The notes under the pieces are model-generated. The model saw only the letters and a list, made by a program, of their open reading frames with translations. It ran no database searches and had not been told where the DNA came from. Shown piece after piece: positions 45,717 through 55,859 of a DNA stretch of 64,000 bases. A program made the translations under genes and the position numbers. Source of the stretch: Bremia lactucae (taxonomy: Eukaryota; Oomycota; Peronosporomycetes; Peronosporales; Peronosporaceae); contig NC_090623.1 of NCBI RefSeq assembly GCF_004359215.1, forward strand, positions 1,371,139 through 1,435,138, read 5' to 3'. Position 1 is the first letter of the stretch, and every line of letters begins with the position of its first letter.

Positions 45717-46261
45717 TCACACTGTGATCTTGTTCAGTCGTACTAACGACCGTACCACAAGTAAGGTCTTTGCACTCACTCGTAGTACATCCATACGCTT
45801 GTGAGAACGCTCCAAGACGTTCATCAGATGGCCATCTGATGAACAAGTGGCAGGCATTTTTACGGATCGATGCTGCCAGCTGATTATTGGCTCGTACTTT
45901 CTGAGCCAAGATAAACCGAGGATGACATCAAGTTTTTCATTCAAAAGCGGCACGATGAAATCATCATCACACTCTAAATCTTTGAATGTGTAGTGAAATT
46001 TCACTGCGCTTTCATCACTGTTACCGATGCACCTGTCGCTAGACGCACCGTCATTCTCGTTGAAAGGATGTCGCGCTCAACATATTGAAGTCTACAACCC
46101 TCTAGCGACTGGCGACGAATAAAGTTATTCGACGTCCTACAGTCCAGTAGGGCTCTTAGTGACAAATCTTTTGTCTCTTTTAACTTTAAGGTGATGAGGG
46201 ATACCTCATCGCTAGATGCGGAGACACATAACGACTGTGTGTCTGGAGCAACTTTTGTCAA
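45717..46261 (-). pseudogene. Gypsy B3 retropepsin
   Basis: ALLDCRTSNNFIRRQ occupies the active site, where DSG has become DCR; DVILGLSWLRKYEPIISW is the C-terminal core. The frame changes at about 46003. A perfect 26-bp palindrome lies at 45819-45844. Confidence 0.8.
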
Positions 46262-46289
46262 GAGATTTGCAGATACTCTTTAGGTTGCT

Positions 46290-47341
46290 GGATCATTAGG
46301 GCGTTGCGTCCCGACTGACTCCGACCGGTTTTTTGCGGTCCGCCTCGTTATTGCGATTTCACAACAACGTCGGACCCGCGACCGTTGTCCTTTTTGGCAT
46401 TCGGTCCATAATTACGTTCAGTATTTCTCGGTACTGTGCGTGATGCACTGCACTCATGAGATTAGTGACCTTACTTTTGACAGCGATTGCATTTCTGCAA
46501 TCGCTTATTGTTTATAAAGTGAAATATATCACTTATGACAAAAGAGAGGTCCATAGGTTCTGGACCTCCAAGCTCGTGTCGTCTTGGAGGACGAAACGAT
46601 GACGGACTAGCTTGAGCCTGTCTCAAGCTGAAGTCCTCCTATTCCGTAAGGGATATTGCTTCTTCAAGTGTATCCAGTTCCAAGCGATACAGGTGGGTCT
46701 TTACGGGACCATCCGTAAGACCTTGCATAAACACCGTAATCAACGTGTATTCATGGACTGGGTTGTTTGTGATACAACTCGCTAAAAGTCGTATATGCTG
46801 GGCATAAGCGTGCACATCACGCTTGCCTTGTTTGAGTTTCAGAAGCTCTAATCGAGCATTGAACTCAGCCCTAGGAGGTTCAACGTCTGTTTTAGCCGGG
46901 CGATAAAATCCTCTTGCGAGCCAAATCCATATGGGTCACACAACTTGAGGCCTAGTGCTCAAGTTTTGGCATAACATGTCAAGTTTGATTGAGCAAATGC
47001 AAGTCGCATTTGCTCGTCGACGATGTGACGAGCCTTTATGACATCGTCCAACTCGACGAACCATCTTAACAGGGAGTCTTCTTCGACTCCCCTATACTCA
47101 GAGATGTCTATTTTTAAGGTTTCGGGACGACGCATGTGCGCCATCCTAGGTACAGGGTCTGTACCTGTTGTAACCTCAACAGTTCTGCCTGTTGAGAGCC
47201 TTGCTGATTAAGCAAGGCTACCTTCTCCTTCGCCTCGTCAAATTCATGTTGTATGAGCTTGGTGTTGGCTGAATGGAGGGCATCCCTGTCCAAATCGGAC
47301 AGCATGGCTAGCATGGGTTCATTTCCTATGGTCGAGCTCAC
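46290..47341 (-). pseudogene. Gypsy B3 gag
   Basis: Starts MSSTIGNEPMLAML at 47341, with a Glu/Gln-rich helix (47114-47341). A second block follows (ETLKIDISEYRGVEEDSLLR, 46959-47144). The remains of a zinc knuckle lie near 46470-46505 (CNRCQK...GH...HEC with two stops). Dense perfect hairpins run through the coding sequence. Confidence 0.75.
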
Positions 47342-47399
47342 CGTTCGACCGCACTCCTTTCTATGTCACTTAGGAGTAGCTATCACGCGAAACGGAATG

Positions 47400-47482
47400 C
47401 GTATTTGCATTATCATCTAACATGGACATGTTAGATGATGATAGAATTGTGGTCCTTGGACGGACCACATAGTGCTACCAGG
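47400..47482 (-). promoter_or_regulatory. Leader hairpins and primer-binding site of B3
   Basis: PBS TGGTAGCACT at 47480-47471. Perfect stems at 47449-47455/47462-47468 and 47412-47424/47427-47439 correspond in position to the leader stems of B1. Confidence 0.6.
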
Positions 47483-47924
47483 CGTAAAGGGGCACTACCG
47501 ACTTGTACTGCTTCAGTACAAGTCCACTTCGCACTGCTTCAGTGCGAGTGGTGCCTCGCGTTACCTCACGTAAACTAGTACGTGCAGAGGAAGACTCTCT
47601 TAAAAACACTTGCCTTTTAGAGGGTTTAAGTAAATTGTATATAATATAATTAAGTTCTTCTATTTCTATCTATTTAATACTAACTTAATTGTATACTAAT
47701 ACAGAACATGTAATAAAGTCTTGTCTGTGTCTCTCTCTTTGTGCGCGTCCAGTGCTGACTGGACCGCGGAGCAAGTAGATATAATGGCCTATATCTATCT
47801 ATGGATAAACTTACCGAAAAATACAATGTAAAGTAATATTCTCCAGATATTATCTACCTTTAAAATAATATATTAATTAACAACCTTTAAGTGTTAATTT
47901 TATGAAACGATACACCCCGGTACA
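47483..47924 (-). repeat. 5' LTR of Gypsy B3 (442 bp)
   Basis: The minus strand runs TGTACCGGGG (47924) to the primer site. Two hairpins with the loop AAG (47500-47524, 11 bp; 47530-47546, 7 bp) sit near its end; B1 has one. Contains a CT/GA-rich microsatellite near 47730. Confidence 0.8.
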
Positions 47925-48041
47925 CTAGACGCGCGAAGGCGTGGGAGCAATTAGTAGGTCTTAATAAATAAATGAAGTTCGGACTAGTTTTGTTTTTTTT
48001 CTCTTGTTTCTCAATAATTGCTTAGCAACTTAGAATCTTCC
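47925..48041 (+). repeat. Gypsy B LTR fragment
   Basis: CTAGACGCGCGAAGG to CTTAGCAACTTAGAATCTTCC follows the middle of the B LTR in plus orientation, between the B3 LTR and the next LTR. Confidence 0.65.
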
Positions 48042-49101
48042 TGTATCGGGGTGTCCTTTACATAAATCTATACTTATAAGAGGAATTATCAGATTATATA
48101 TATAATCTTAGATATTTCTATATTTATTCCATTTTAGAGTATTACCGTACACGGTTATATTGTAGCAGCAATGCGACAGCTCTGTTCATTGTGTAACGGG
48201 CAAAAAGTTGCCCTAATAGTAAACAAAGCCATAAAGTTCATTTGTGTTTTTCACGAGATGGTCAATTACGTTATGTAAAGTAATTAGGCCTGCCACTGGG
48301 GTGCACCCTTGTGTTTGTGATGCAGATCGGTGCATTCACTTTGTAAGGGATGACGGCTAGCGTTATTCATAAGACGATGTATTCAGATAATACACTCGCC
48401 ACGTAGGGGTGCACACCTACAGAGATGGCATCTATTTGCTGGTTAAAAGTATTTATATATAATTCGATTATATATGAATCAGTCTCAAAACTTCTTTATG
48501 CGCACGTGAAGCCGGATAACCGCTTCCGTGACGAGACTTGTACTAAGGTAAATAGTTCGTTGGATGAGGTTGCTTAGGTGCCCACCAACTACCTCGCTGT
48601 ACGTGAGAGAAGACGGTCAAACCGCTTCCTCACTGCGCCTGAAGGTGTGTGCGTAAATACTATAGTAGTGCCCGTCTACACATTGGTTGATTAAAGTATT
48701 TAAATCACCCCCGCCAATCGATGCTAGACGCGCGGATGGGCGGCGGGCAATGAGTCGTAATACATAGTTAGACTACTATATTAAGTCATTCAAAAAAGAT
48801 TGCAATTTGTTTAAACTTGATTTATTAAATAGAGTTTTTTCCATACTATATTTGACTTTTGTTGCTAATAACTCTTATCAACCCTTCCTCTGCACGTCGT
48901 GTACGTGAAGTATTCGGCGGCACCATTACCTTCACTGTAATCAGTGTAGGTTAGCTAATACTGAGGCAGTACTAGCGAAAGGTGCCATATTACACTTCCT
49001 CTGAACGTCGTGTACGTAAGTAATCGGAAGTATCTTGCCTATACTATATCGGTGTAGATTAGCTGTACTGAAGCAGTACTAGCAGAAGGTGCCTCGTTAC
49101 A
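48042..49101 (+). repeat. Gypsy B LTR interrupted by a solo C LTR
   Basis: TGTATCGGGG to CGTTACA. Interrupted at 48192-48680. Its last ~107 bp are tandemly duplicated (48886-48994 and 48995-49101). No target duplication of its own is visible. Confidence 0.8.
48192..48680 (+). mobile_element. Solo LTR of Gypsy C with perfect target duplication
   Basis: TGTAACGGGC to GTCTACA, 489 bp. Flanked by CATTG on both sides (48187-48191 and 48681-48685). The flanks continue one another in the B1 LTR (around 5780). Contains the paired stem 48451-48463/48467-48479. Confidence 0.95.
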
Positions 49102-49852
49102 ATAAGGAAGGAGCCGACGGCCGATCGCTCTGGCTATATTCGGCTTCTCTGGGAGAAATACAGTCCAAAACACGAGACTGACAAATTACACGGTTGCGAA
49201 TAGATTCGGACCATTCGTGTTGGTGAAGGGATGGTGATACTTTCAATCCGATTGAGTTTGCACAAAACCTTAGCACTGTAAAATGGGATGAAATGATGAG
49301 AGCATTTAAAGTATTAATATTCGAAATGTCAATGCTATGTTTGACGAATGTATATACTTTGACGAGGATAGGACGGACTAATTGCTTCTTATGCTAGCAA
49401 TTTAAAATTATCGGGCAATATTAAGTTTCGTGGAGACAGCCTTTGTTAGCACTTTGTGCCTAGATTTAAAGCACGATGTCGGCCAACAATCCAAAAAAAA
49501 CGTGAAGGAGACGGGCAAATCATCACGTTACAGATTCTACTTTCTCACTCTTTTGTAAGAGCTGGAACAAGGATGGACATCATGGCTCTGCAAATTCGGT
49601 AGTAAGGCCGTCCGTTCCAGCAGCTTTGTGTCGGCTAACGGTTGGCATTGCTTCCACCCACATCCAGTGATGTGCTATGCGCCAAAAGCTATATTTTCCT
49701 GTACTTATACATTTAAACAAAAGTCGCATTATTTATGTCTTACGAGCTTTGAACCTGTGGCCAAATGGACCGTAATTCCCGTGCCCGTCTAATTATTTGC
49801 CAATATATCCTTTAATCGTGCAACTCGAGTCGACGCCGAGGCAAGGCTTGTG
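49102..49852. other. Unassigned sequence
   Basis: No frame above 60 codons and no repeat family recognised. Confidence 0.4.
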
Positions 49853-50095
49853 CTGTAACGCGACCAGAACGCCGCGTCACCTCCAGCCGATATTCCGGAA
49901 CAGATGAACGGTGTCGCAGCCGAGATGAACAGCAAGTTCAAGTTCAAGTCTTTCCTTTTTATTCGCTGCCATTGCCAGTGTATGCCGGCTTTGCCGCTGC
50001 ATTCATATCTTAGGATTTAGTCCCTTAGTTTTATTTCTCTTTCTCGATTTTCCCATCTAAAAACCAAGCCAATAAAGTATTCGTTTAAACCCGTC
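49853..50095 (+). repeat. 5' LTR of Gypsy D (plus copy)
   Basis: TGTAACGCGACCAG start; matches the inverted LTR at 40330-40586. The end is approximate, near TTCGTTTAAACC. Confidence 0.65.
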
Positions 50096-50109
50096 GAGAC
50101 TCAACGCTC

Positions 50110-51171
50110 CAAGTGCGGGACAGTTAATACACTGCTGAAACGTTCCATCAGCAAGCCGGTCGAATCTCATTCGCCAAAAGTCAATTTTAATGTGACCAAC
50201 GAACAATTACAGGAGCCCAAACTGAAGACCACGTCAGGCAAGACGCCAGCGTGAGGAAGACGACGCAACGTCGCATGCTCCTAAGCAAGCCGCAAACGCT
50301 GCAGGTGTGCAGGCTCAAGCTCAAGCCCCTGGCACGGCTCCAGGCCGAGCAGACACCGCAGCCCGCGTCGCCTCCGGCGTTTGATATGGGTCAGTTTTCC
50401 CGTTTTTTAAAGTATTCGCACCAGCAGCAGCAACAACAGCTCAATGCGTTTATGGCGCAAACGAATGCCTTCCAAAGAACAGCTGCTATCGGCGCAGTCG
50501 CAGCCGCAAGCGCAGCCGCCCCTGCCACTAAAAAAGAAGGGCGAACCGCCAATCTCCCAAGGCCTAAGAAACGAAAGACCTGGAGCTCTGTATCTTCAGC
50601 ACTAAGCAGTATTATGCCCAGCACCGCGACGAATTATGGAGAGTGAAACGTCGGGCGAGTTTGTGGGCACTGTGCTCGCCAACCTCGAAAGGACGAAAAC
50701 GGCAACCCAGTGCCAGCCACATGGGCACTTTTAAGGACAAGACCCGTGAACTGTTTCGTGACCGTGACTTTGAGATGAAGGCTTTGATCAAGTTGTTCGA
50801 GTTGCGATTCCAAGGATCTCAGCAAGCGTACACGACAAAGTCTTTGCATCTCATGTCGCAATTCATCAGATGACGTGTCCAAGTCTGTGAAGCGTTGGTT
50901 TAATCAGCAGGACCCCAGATCGGAGACGGCCAGTTCCATTTCCCAGAATATCCCGAAGACGCTGCAGGACACCATTATGCTTGCTCAGTGATTTGAATTC
51001 GCGTCCAGACACGAGCCGCAAACCAGACGCTGTCGCCAAGTCCGCCACGAAGCCGCCGACGCCAGGCGACAAGAAAACTGACGTTCCAAGACGAGTGACC
51101 AGAAATTTTGGTGCTCGTTCTGTAACCGGGACGGTCACTCGACGAATGTTTGCCGCCACAAGAAAGCTGCT
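50110..51171 (+). pseudogene. Gypsy D gag, cut by the scaffold gap
   Basis: N-terminal Gln-rich part with poly-Q and Ala runs (50251-50646), gag core KALIKLFELRFQGSQQAYTT (50790-50850), and a perfect CX2CX4HX4C knuckle (CSFCNRDGHSTNVC, 51112-51153). The frame shifts at least twice. Nucleic-acid-binding capsid protein; continues into the gap. Confidence 0.8.
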
Positions 51172-51271
51172 NNNNNNNNNNNNNNNNNNNNNNNNNNNNN
51201 NNNNNNNNNNNNNNNNNNNNNNNNNNNNNNNNNNNNNNNNNNNNNNNNNNNNNNNNNNNNNNNNNNNNNNN
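51172..51271. other. Assembly gap, 100 N
   Basis: Exactly 100 N, the usual placeholder for a gap of unknown size. Gypsy D gag runs in from the left and a Gypsy A LTR runs out on the right, so linkage across it is not sequence-supported. Confidence 0.99.
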
Positions 51272-52585
51272 GTTGATGTAGTAAAATTTACTTTATGGGT
51301 AAAACACCCTTTTGTTCTATATAGAATTAGGTTATCACTAAAATCCTATGTGGCAGCCGCCAGATATGCTAATTAATTTAGCTAGGGTAAGGTTTATAGA
51401 TTTAAATAATTAAATAAAGGTGCGACTATTCACACAGACGTGTTGACTTATTCGATAGTGTGGTGTGGCTTTATTATTGATTCTACGTAAGATACATTAA
51501 ATCGGACAACTTTATCAAATAAAACATTCACTCACTTTTCGGTTGCGCCTACATTCTTGAATCGTGAATGAGCAACTCGTCTCATCGTGTAAATCACTTT
51601 CCTTACAAACAACATGCATACAAAAAATACTCAAAAGTGACTCAATAATTGCGAGCATAAAGCCCAACGAGATCGTATTATGGTTAATCAAGCGATGCTT
51701 TGCGATATTCTTCATTACCGCTGCGACGGGAAGTGACGACGCTATCCCTGCTTTATTCTCCTTCATGTTTTGATTGTACCAATCAACAAAGAGAAGCTGA
51801 TCCAAACCTCGTCGGTTGTCAGTGACTAAGCCTCTGCAAGAGCTGAAAGTAGATACACTTTAAGCTCGAGTACCCACAGTAATCGTGCCGGCATCCAATC
51901 GCAGCTTGACATTCTGCATCGTAGCTTTCGTTATTTGATCAAGACAAGTCTTTCATACTAGCAGCTTGTCCACCGGCGTCTTTTTAAGTGTAACACAAAA
52001 AAGGTATCGCACGCTTCCACAATATCGCACTATCCACAGAGGCTAACAGCACTAGCCACGATCGATAAAGTCCATATTTATTAGTGTTGGCCATACCTGG
52101 AACCCTCTTCGAGTCGAAAATCCTCGGGCGTATAGTCAGAAGCGATTAATCACTTTTTGCAGCTTCCTACCTGAGCGTGGCAACTGTTAACGAGTCCTGG
52201 AAACAGCACGCCACTAAATAGCACTCCTTAACTTTTTATGCACGGTCTGTTGCAATAGTCAAAACATCTATGGCAATGGTCAAAACGTCTGTGGCGATAG
52301 TCGCACCCTTAAAAAGAGGTCAGTAGCGTCTAGTGCCTTCCTGAAACTTGTGCATTGATCTACGCGAGTAAGAAACCTTGCTAAGGCTTATACTCTCGGG
52401 CACTAGTTGCCACTTGGTTCTACGGACCCCTGAATCCTCTAACCAGAATTATTTAAGCTCTATGAGCTTGTACAGCTAACTCACTGAGTTGTTGAGCCTA
52501 TTCGTTCTATAGAATTTAGTGACATTCTAAGTCCATAAGTCTTTCTCTGACTTAAGGAGCAAGGTAGCTCCGCTACACCTGGTCA
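51272..52585 (+). repeat. 5' LTR of Gypsy A3, split by a TIR element
   Basis: 51272-51418 and 52309-52585 follow the A LTR (compare 7190-7638). It ends CGCTACA and is followed by CCTGGT at the primer site. The start is in the gap. Confidence 0.75.
51419..52308. mobile_element. Non-coding TIR element (MITE-like), about 890 bp
   Basis: Ends are inverted repeats: GGTGCGACTAT at the left and its complement at the right, with about 25 of 29 positions matching. Near the right end, 21-bp subterminal repeats (CAATAGTCAAAAC-like) occur two to three times. The two interior frames (51515-51805, -; 51564-51773, +) have no transposase motif. No clear target duplication. Superfamily undetermined. Confidence 0.7.
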
Positions 52586-52689
52586 TGCTCGTAGTCAATT
52601 TAAGCCTGAGTCTTTATAAGACTAAGCCTCTGCGGAATCGGACACACTTCCCAGTTTTCTAGGGACGAAACGCGCAGCGTTTGAGAACC

Positions 52690-53640
52690 TCAAAACCTCA
52701 ATTCGGGCTAGAACACATTAAGTTCATCATGTCCCAGATACTAGAGATTGTGTATGCAAGGCTTAAAGCCTTCATGCGAGACGAATCATCTCTTATCGAA
52801 CAGGTCCATGACCACTAAAAAACGGCATATATGCCGACTCAATACAATTCTGTACCTGATCCAGAGCCTATAGCTCAGCTTTTTGCTGTCAATGTTATTA
52901 CATTTGAGGGTAAAGAGGGCGAGAACCTCCTTTTTTGGATCAAGCAAATGGAGATGTCCATTGACTCTGCCTTGTTCTCAACAGAACGGACAAGGTGGCT
53001 ATGGCCATTTCCAAACTCGAAGGTAGAGCGATGGAGTGGGTATTATCGTGCAGCACGTCCATAAACGACGCTTTTTTCCACGTAGGATTCGCTGAAATCG
53101 CTGAAATAGCGAATCCTTCGTGGGAAAAGCGTCGTTTATGGACGTGCTACACGTTAATACGCACTCCATCGCTCTACCTCGTAAGAGCTATAATTGACAT
53201 TTTCCCTATGGATTACAGTTCTTACCTGCTGGTTTGTACTCCCCGATCAGATTTTTCGTACGCAATCACGACTCATAGCAACCCGTCAGGGTAAACGAAC
53301 CCTACGGGACTTTGTCCAGAAGTTGAGAGCACTCATTGCCGCTATGCATCCAGACCCGGTGCAAAAAGCAATTTTTGTAACCGTCTTTATGGGGGGGTCT
53401 CAATGAAGGCGTTGTCCGGGCGGAATTCTACCGACCCATCCCGTTACTTTTAAAAAGGCAGTTGCCATAGCGCTACGCGCTGAATTCGACTTTAAGTCCG
53501 CTCATCTCAGCTCGCCCTTTTTGCGTTTAAGCTCTTCGAGCACATCAGGATCGTCTAATAGACCGGAACCCATGGACCTTAGCTTCGTTAAGGAAGGAGA
53601 AGAAGAATTTTAAGGTATCGAACACTTTCGGCCGCATCCT
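52690..53640 (+). pseudogene. Gypsy A3 gag
   Basis: Matches A1 gag (VITFEGKEGENLLFWIKQME at 52890-52950). Frameshifted at about 52990. Interrupted by an inverted copy of its own sequence (53021-53179) and ended near 53635 before the zinc knuckle. Confidence 0.8.
53021..53179. repeat. Large fold-back, ~72-bp arms, in gag
   Basis: Arms 53021-53093 and 53108-53179 are near-complementary with a 14-nt spacer. The left arm is normal gag; the right arm is its inverted duplicate. Confidence 0.95.
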
Positions 53641-54345
53641 GGCATCAAAAAATGTCTGTGCAAAACCTCCGTGAGGGCGCAACAGTTGTGTCACTAGACG
53701 ATTAAATGTAGCCGGGGTGTTGGAGATCCCTTGTGGCATAACCAACCACTCCCGTAGCATACCGCTTGGGGTGCTAACCGCTGCAGGCGGGAAATCACTA
53801 GGTCGCATGAGCAATTAGTAAAAATTATTGGCTAAGCCAAGTGCATTATTCATCGTTCATCCCACCCAATTGCTCTAGACAATTTCCTTGCTAGGAATGG
53901 GGTTTTGTGCTAGGATAGGCTTTTTGACACAAAATGTCGGTGTCGAATGGAGAGATTTTCTCTCGCCAGCCTCGTGCTTAGCACGGAAGGAATTGTCAAT
54001 GTCGTCACACTATTTATTTGGTAAAGGCCACTGTCGTGTAACACAGTATTTAATTCCACGAGCCAAGTCATTTTTTTGATAAACACCTTTATCTGGAAGT
54101 AAGATAGATGGGGCTTTCGTAGACACCACATCTTGGAATTCCTTAACGAAGGATTAGATTGAGTCCGTCGGATCTTTCAGGATCGATGATCCACTCCGCG
54201 CATTAAGTGTCCTCCAGGACGAATCCGTTTAGGAGCGATGATGAGTTTAACTCAACATTCGGTCGAATCACCACCACTTCAGATAATTCACCAGCCTTTA
54301 AGGCTCGGCAACAGACAATTCGTCTTGCTTTAAAAGACTGCTATT
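53640..54345 (-). pseudogene. Inverted linker-RT segment inside Gypsy A3
   Basis: The minus strand encodes REWLVMPQGISNTPATFNRL (about 53680-53765) and, upstream, the linker (54200-54345), matching 58020-58780 of A2. Both flanks belong to a plus-strand A element. Confidence 0.8.
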
Positions 54346-55010
54346 GGTTGTCATCTCGATAGAGAAAAGACCCACGGCTCCGTGAGCCAGATTTATTGGT
54401 GGCCAAGCTCTACAAATAGGTAAGCTCATACATTCGCAGATGCGAAACTTGCCAACTAGTTAAACCTTCGGCTCATGCCGCGGCATCACTGGCCAGCCAG
54501 CCCGTACCCAAAAGGTGTTGGGAGTCCATTAGTATGGTTTTGTGTTTGGCCTACCGGAAGAATCGGCCGGTAACAAAGGCATCGTTGTCTTTGTTAGCCG
54601 GTTGAGAAAACGGCTCATTTAGCGGCTGTGCGAGATATGGTGAAGGTACACCAAGGATGTTCATTGATCGCATGTTTCGCCAACACGGTTTGCCTTTGGC
54701 AATTTTCTCTGATCGAGACCCGCGTTTCACGGGTAAATTCTGGAAATCGATTTTTGAGTGCTTGGCATCAGATTAGACATGTCCACAGCGGACTATCCGC
54801 AGGCCGATGGTCAAACTGAACGAAGTAGGCGTGTTCATAGAAATGTAAGCAAATTTCTTGAAATACGATTTTGCGTCTTCAGACATGTGCGTGACACAGT
54901 GGCTAATAGCCAAGACTAACAGAAAGAACAAGCGATGGGCACAAGTTGATTTGATTCTTTTGCGGTCGGAGACCGAGTTATTCTAAAGCTTTTTGCGGTC
55001 TTTAAGACCA
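54346..55010 (+). pseudogene. Gypsy A3 integrase remnant
   Basis: Plus strand resumes with GHLDREKTHGSVSQIYWW-like sequence (54346-54410), CETCQ near 54450, SDRDPRFTGKFWKSIF near 54710-54755, then the post-core segment to 55010. Broken frames; ends at the junction with A2. Confidence 0.75.
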
Positions 55011-55035
55011 ACTTGCACCGGTGCCTGATTAAACC

Positions 55036-55538
55036 ATGGACGAGCGTCTCAAAGAGGTCGCGGGTCATAGCTTGGCCAGCTGGACCTCCGGTGAAACGGC
55101 GAGAGCGCCAGAGGAGATCGCTACTCGCGACGCTCTTCATGAGCAATACATTACGCCAAAGTTAATGAGCGAAGTCAGTATCTGACGCGTTTTCGTGATC
55201 AAGCCCGTGGGGCTTCGGTTATCTCAATGAGGAAGATTCCGATCGTTTTGTTTCCAAACGAAACAAGGAGTGAAAACAAAGTCTCATTTGAGAACTGGGT
55301 TCATCGAGCCCGCCACATCCGTAATAGTTACAATATCAGAGATTTTGCGGATGCGGCTGATGTTTGGTTGGAACGAAAGCTTCGCTTCGATTTCGCCAAG
55401 CTTAAGGCCAAAGTCCAGTTTCGTTCGGCTAATCCTACGTCTAGTGGTGGGAAGCGTCGTTTGACGCGAGTTGACCCTAAGCTTGGAGCTCAAAAAGTCA
55501 ACGGCGTACGGGCAATCTTGCCAAAGAGGTACCTGTAA
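55036..55538 (+). pseudogene. Antisense ORF of Gypsy A2
   Basis: Opposite to A2 gag-pol. A 49-codon frame (55036-55185, MDERLKEVAGHSLASW) overlaps a second frame, open from about 55148 to 55538, containing ENWVHRARHIRNSYNIRDF, DAADVWLERKLRFDFAKLKA and GGKRRLTRVDP. One shift separates them. It overlaps the chromodomain on the other strand. Same motif and position as in A1 and, more distantly, lineage C. The first frame may start in A3-derived sequence, so the ATG is uncertain. Confidence 0.5.
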
Positions 55539-55660
55539 CTCCCAAGAGTTTTCAGAAGAGGAGTACCCTAGCCACTTCACCAAATGCTTTTATTGGCCCT
55601 TAGACGACGTAGCTTTAAAGGCTTCTTCACGTGAAATCCAAGGTTCCCCCGCGCATCAAG
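55470..55660 (-). pseudogene. Gypsy A2 chromodomain
   Basis: LVKWLGYSSSENSWELQVPL at about 55525-55586. The N-terminal strand is degenerate. Confidence 0.75.
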
Positions 55661-55859
55661 CAGCGCGGAGGGAACCGAAATCTCGATGGAAGCATTTATG
55701 CTCTAAGGCACGAGAAGCAACTTCTTCGTGAGGTCCTTGCTCGGGTTGAGAACTCTTTTGAGGTGGTTTGGGGCCGTCGTTTATCGCTGAAGCGTCAGCA
55801 GCCTCGTTTAGAGGACCAGCTGGACATCCTGGTGAGGATGCAGCAACCTGGGGCACGAC

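Noticed and set aside
49102..49852. Possible promoter or gene between LTRs
   Set aside because: No open frame or recognisable element was found.
51419..52308. TTAA target duplication, which would indicate piggyBac
   Set aside because: TTAA occurs near both ends, but the TIR boundaries do not coincide with it and uninterrupted LTRs lack a matching single TTAA at the site.
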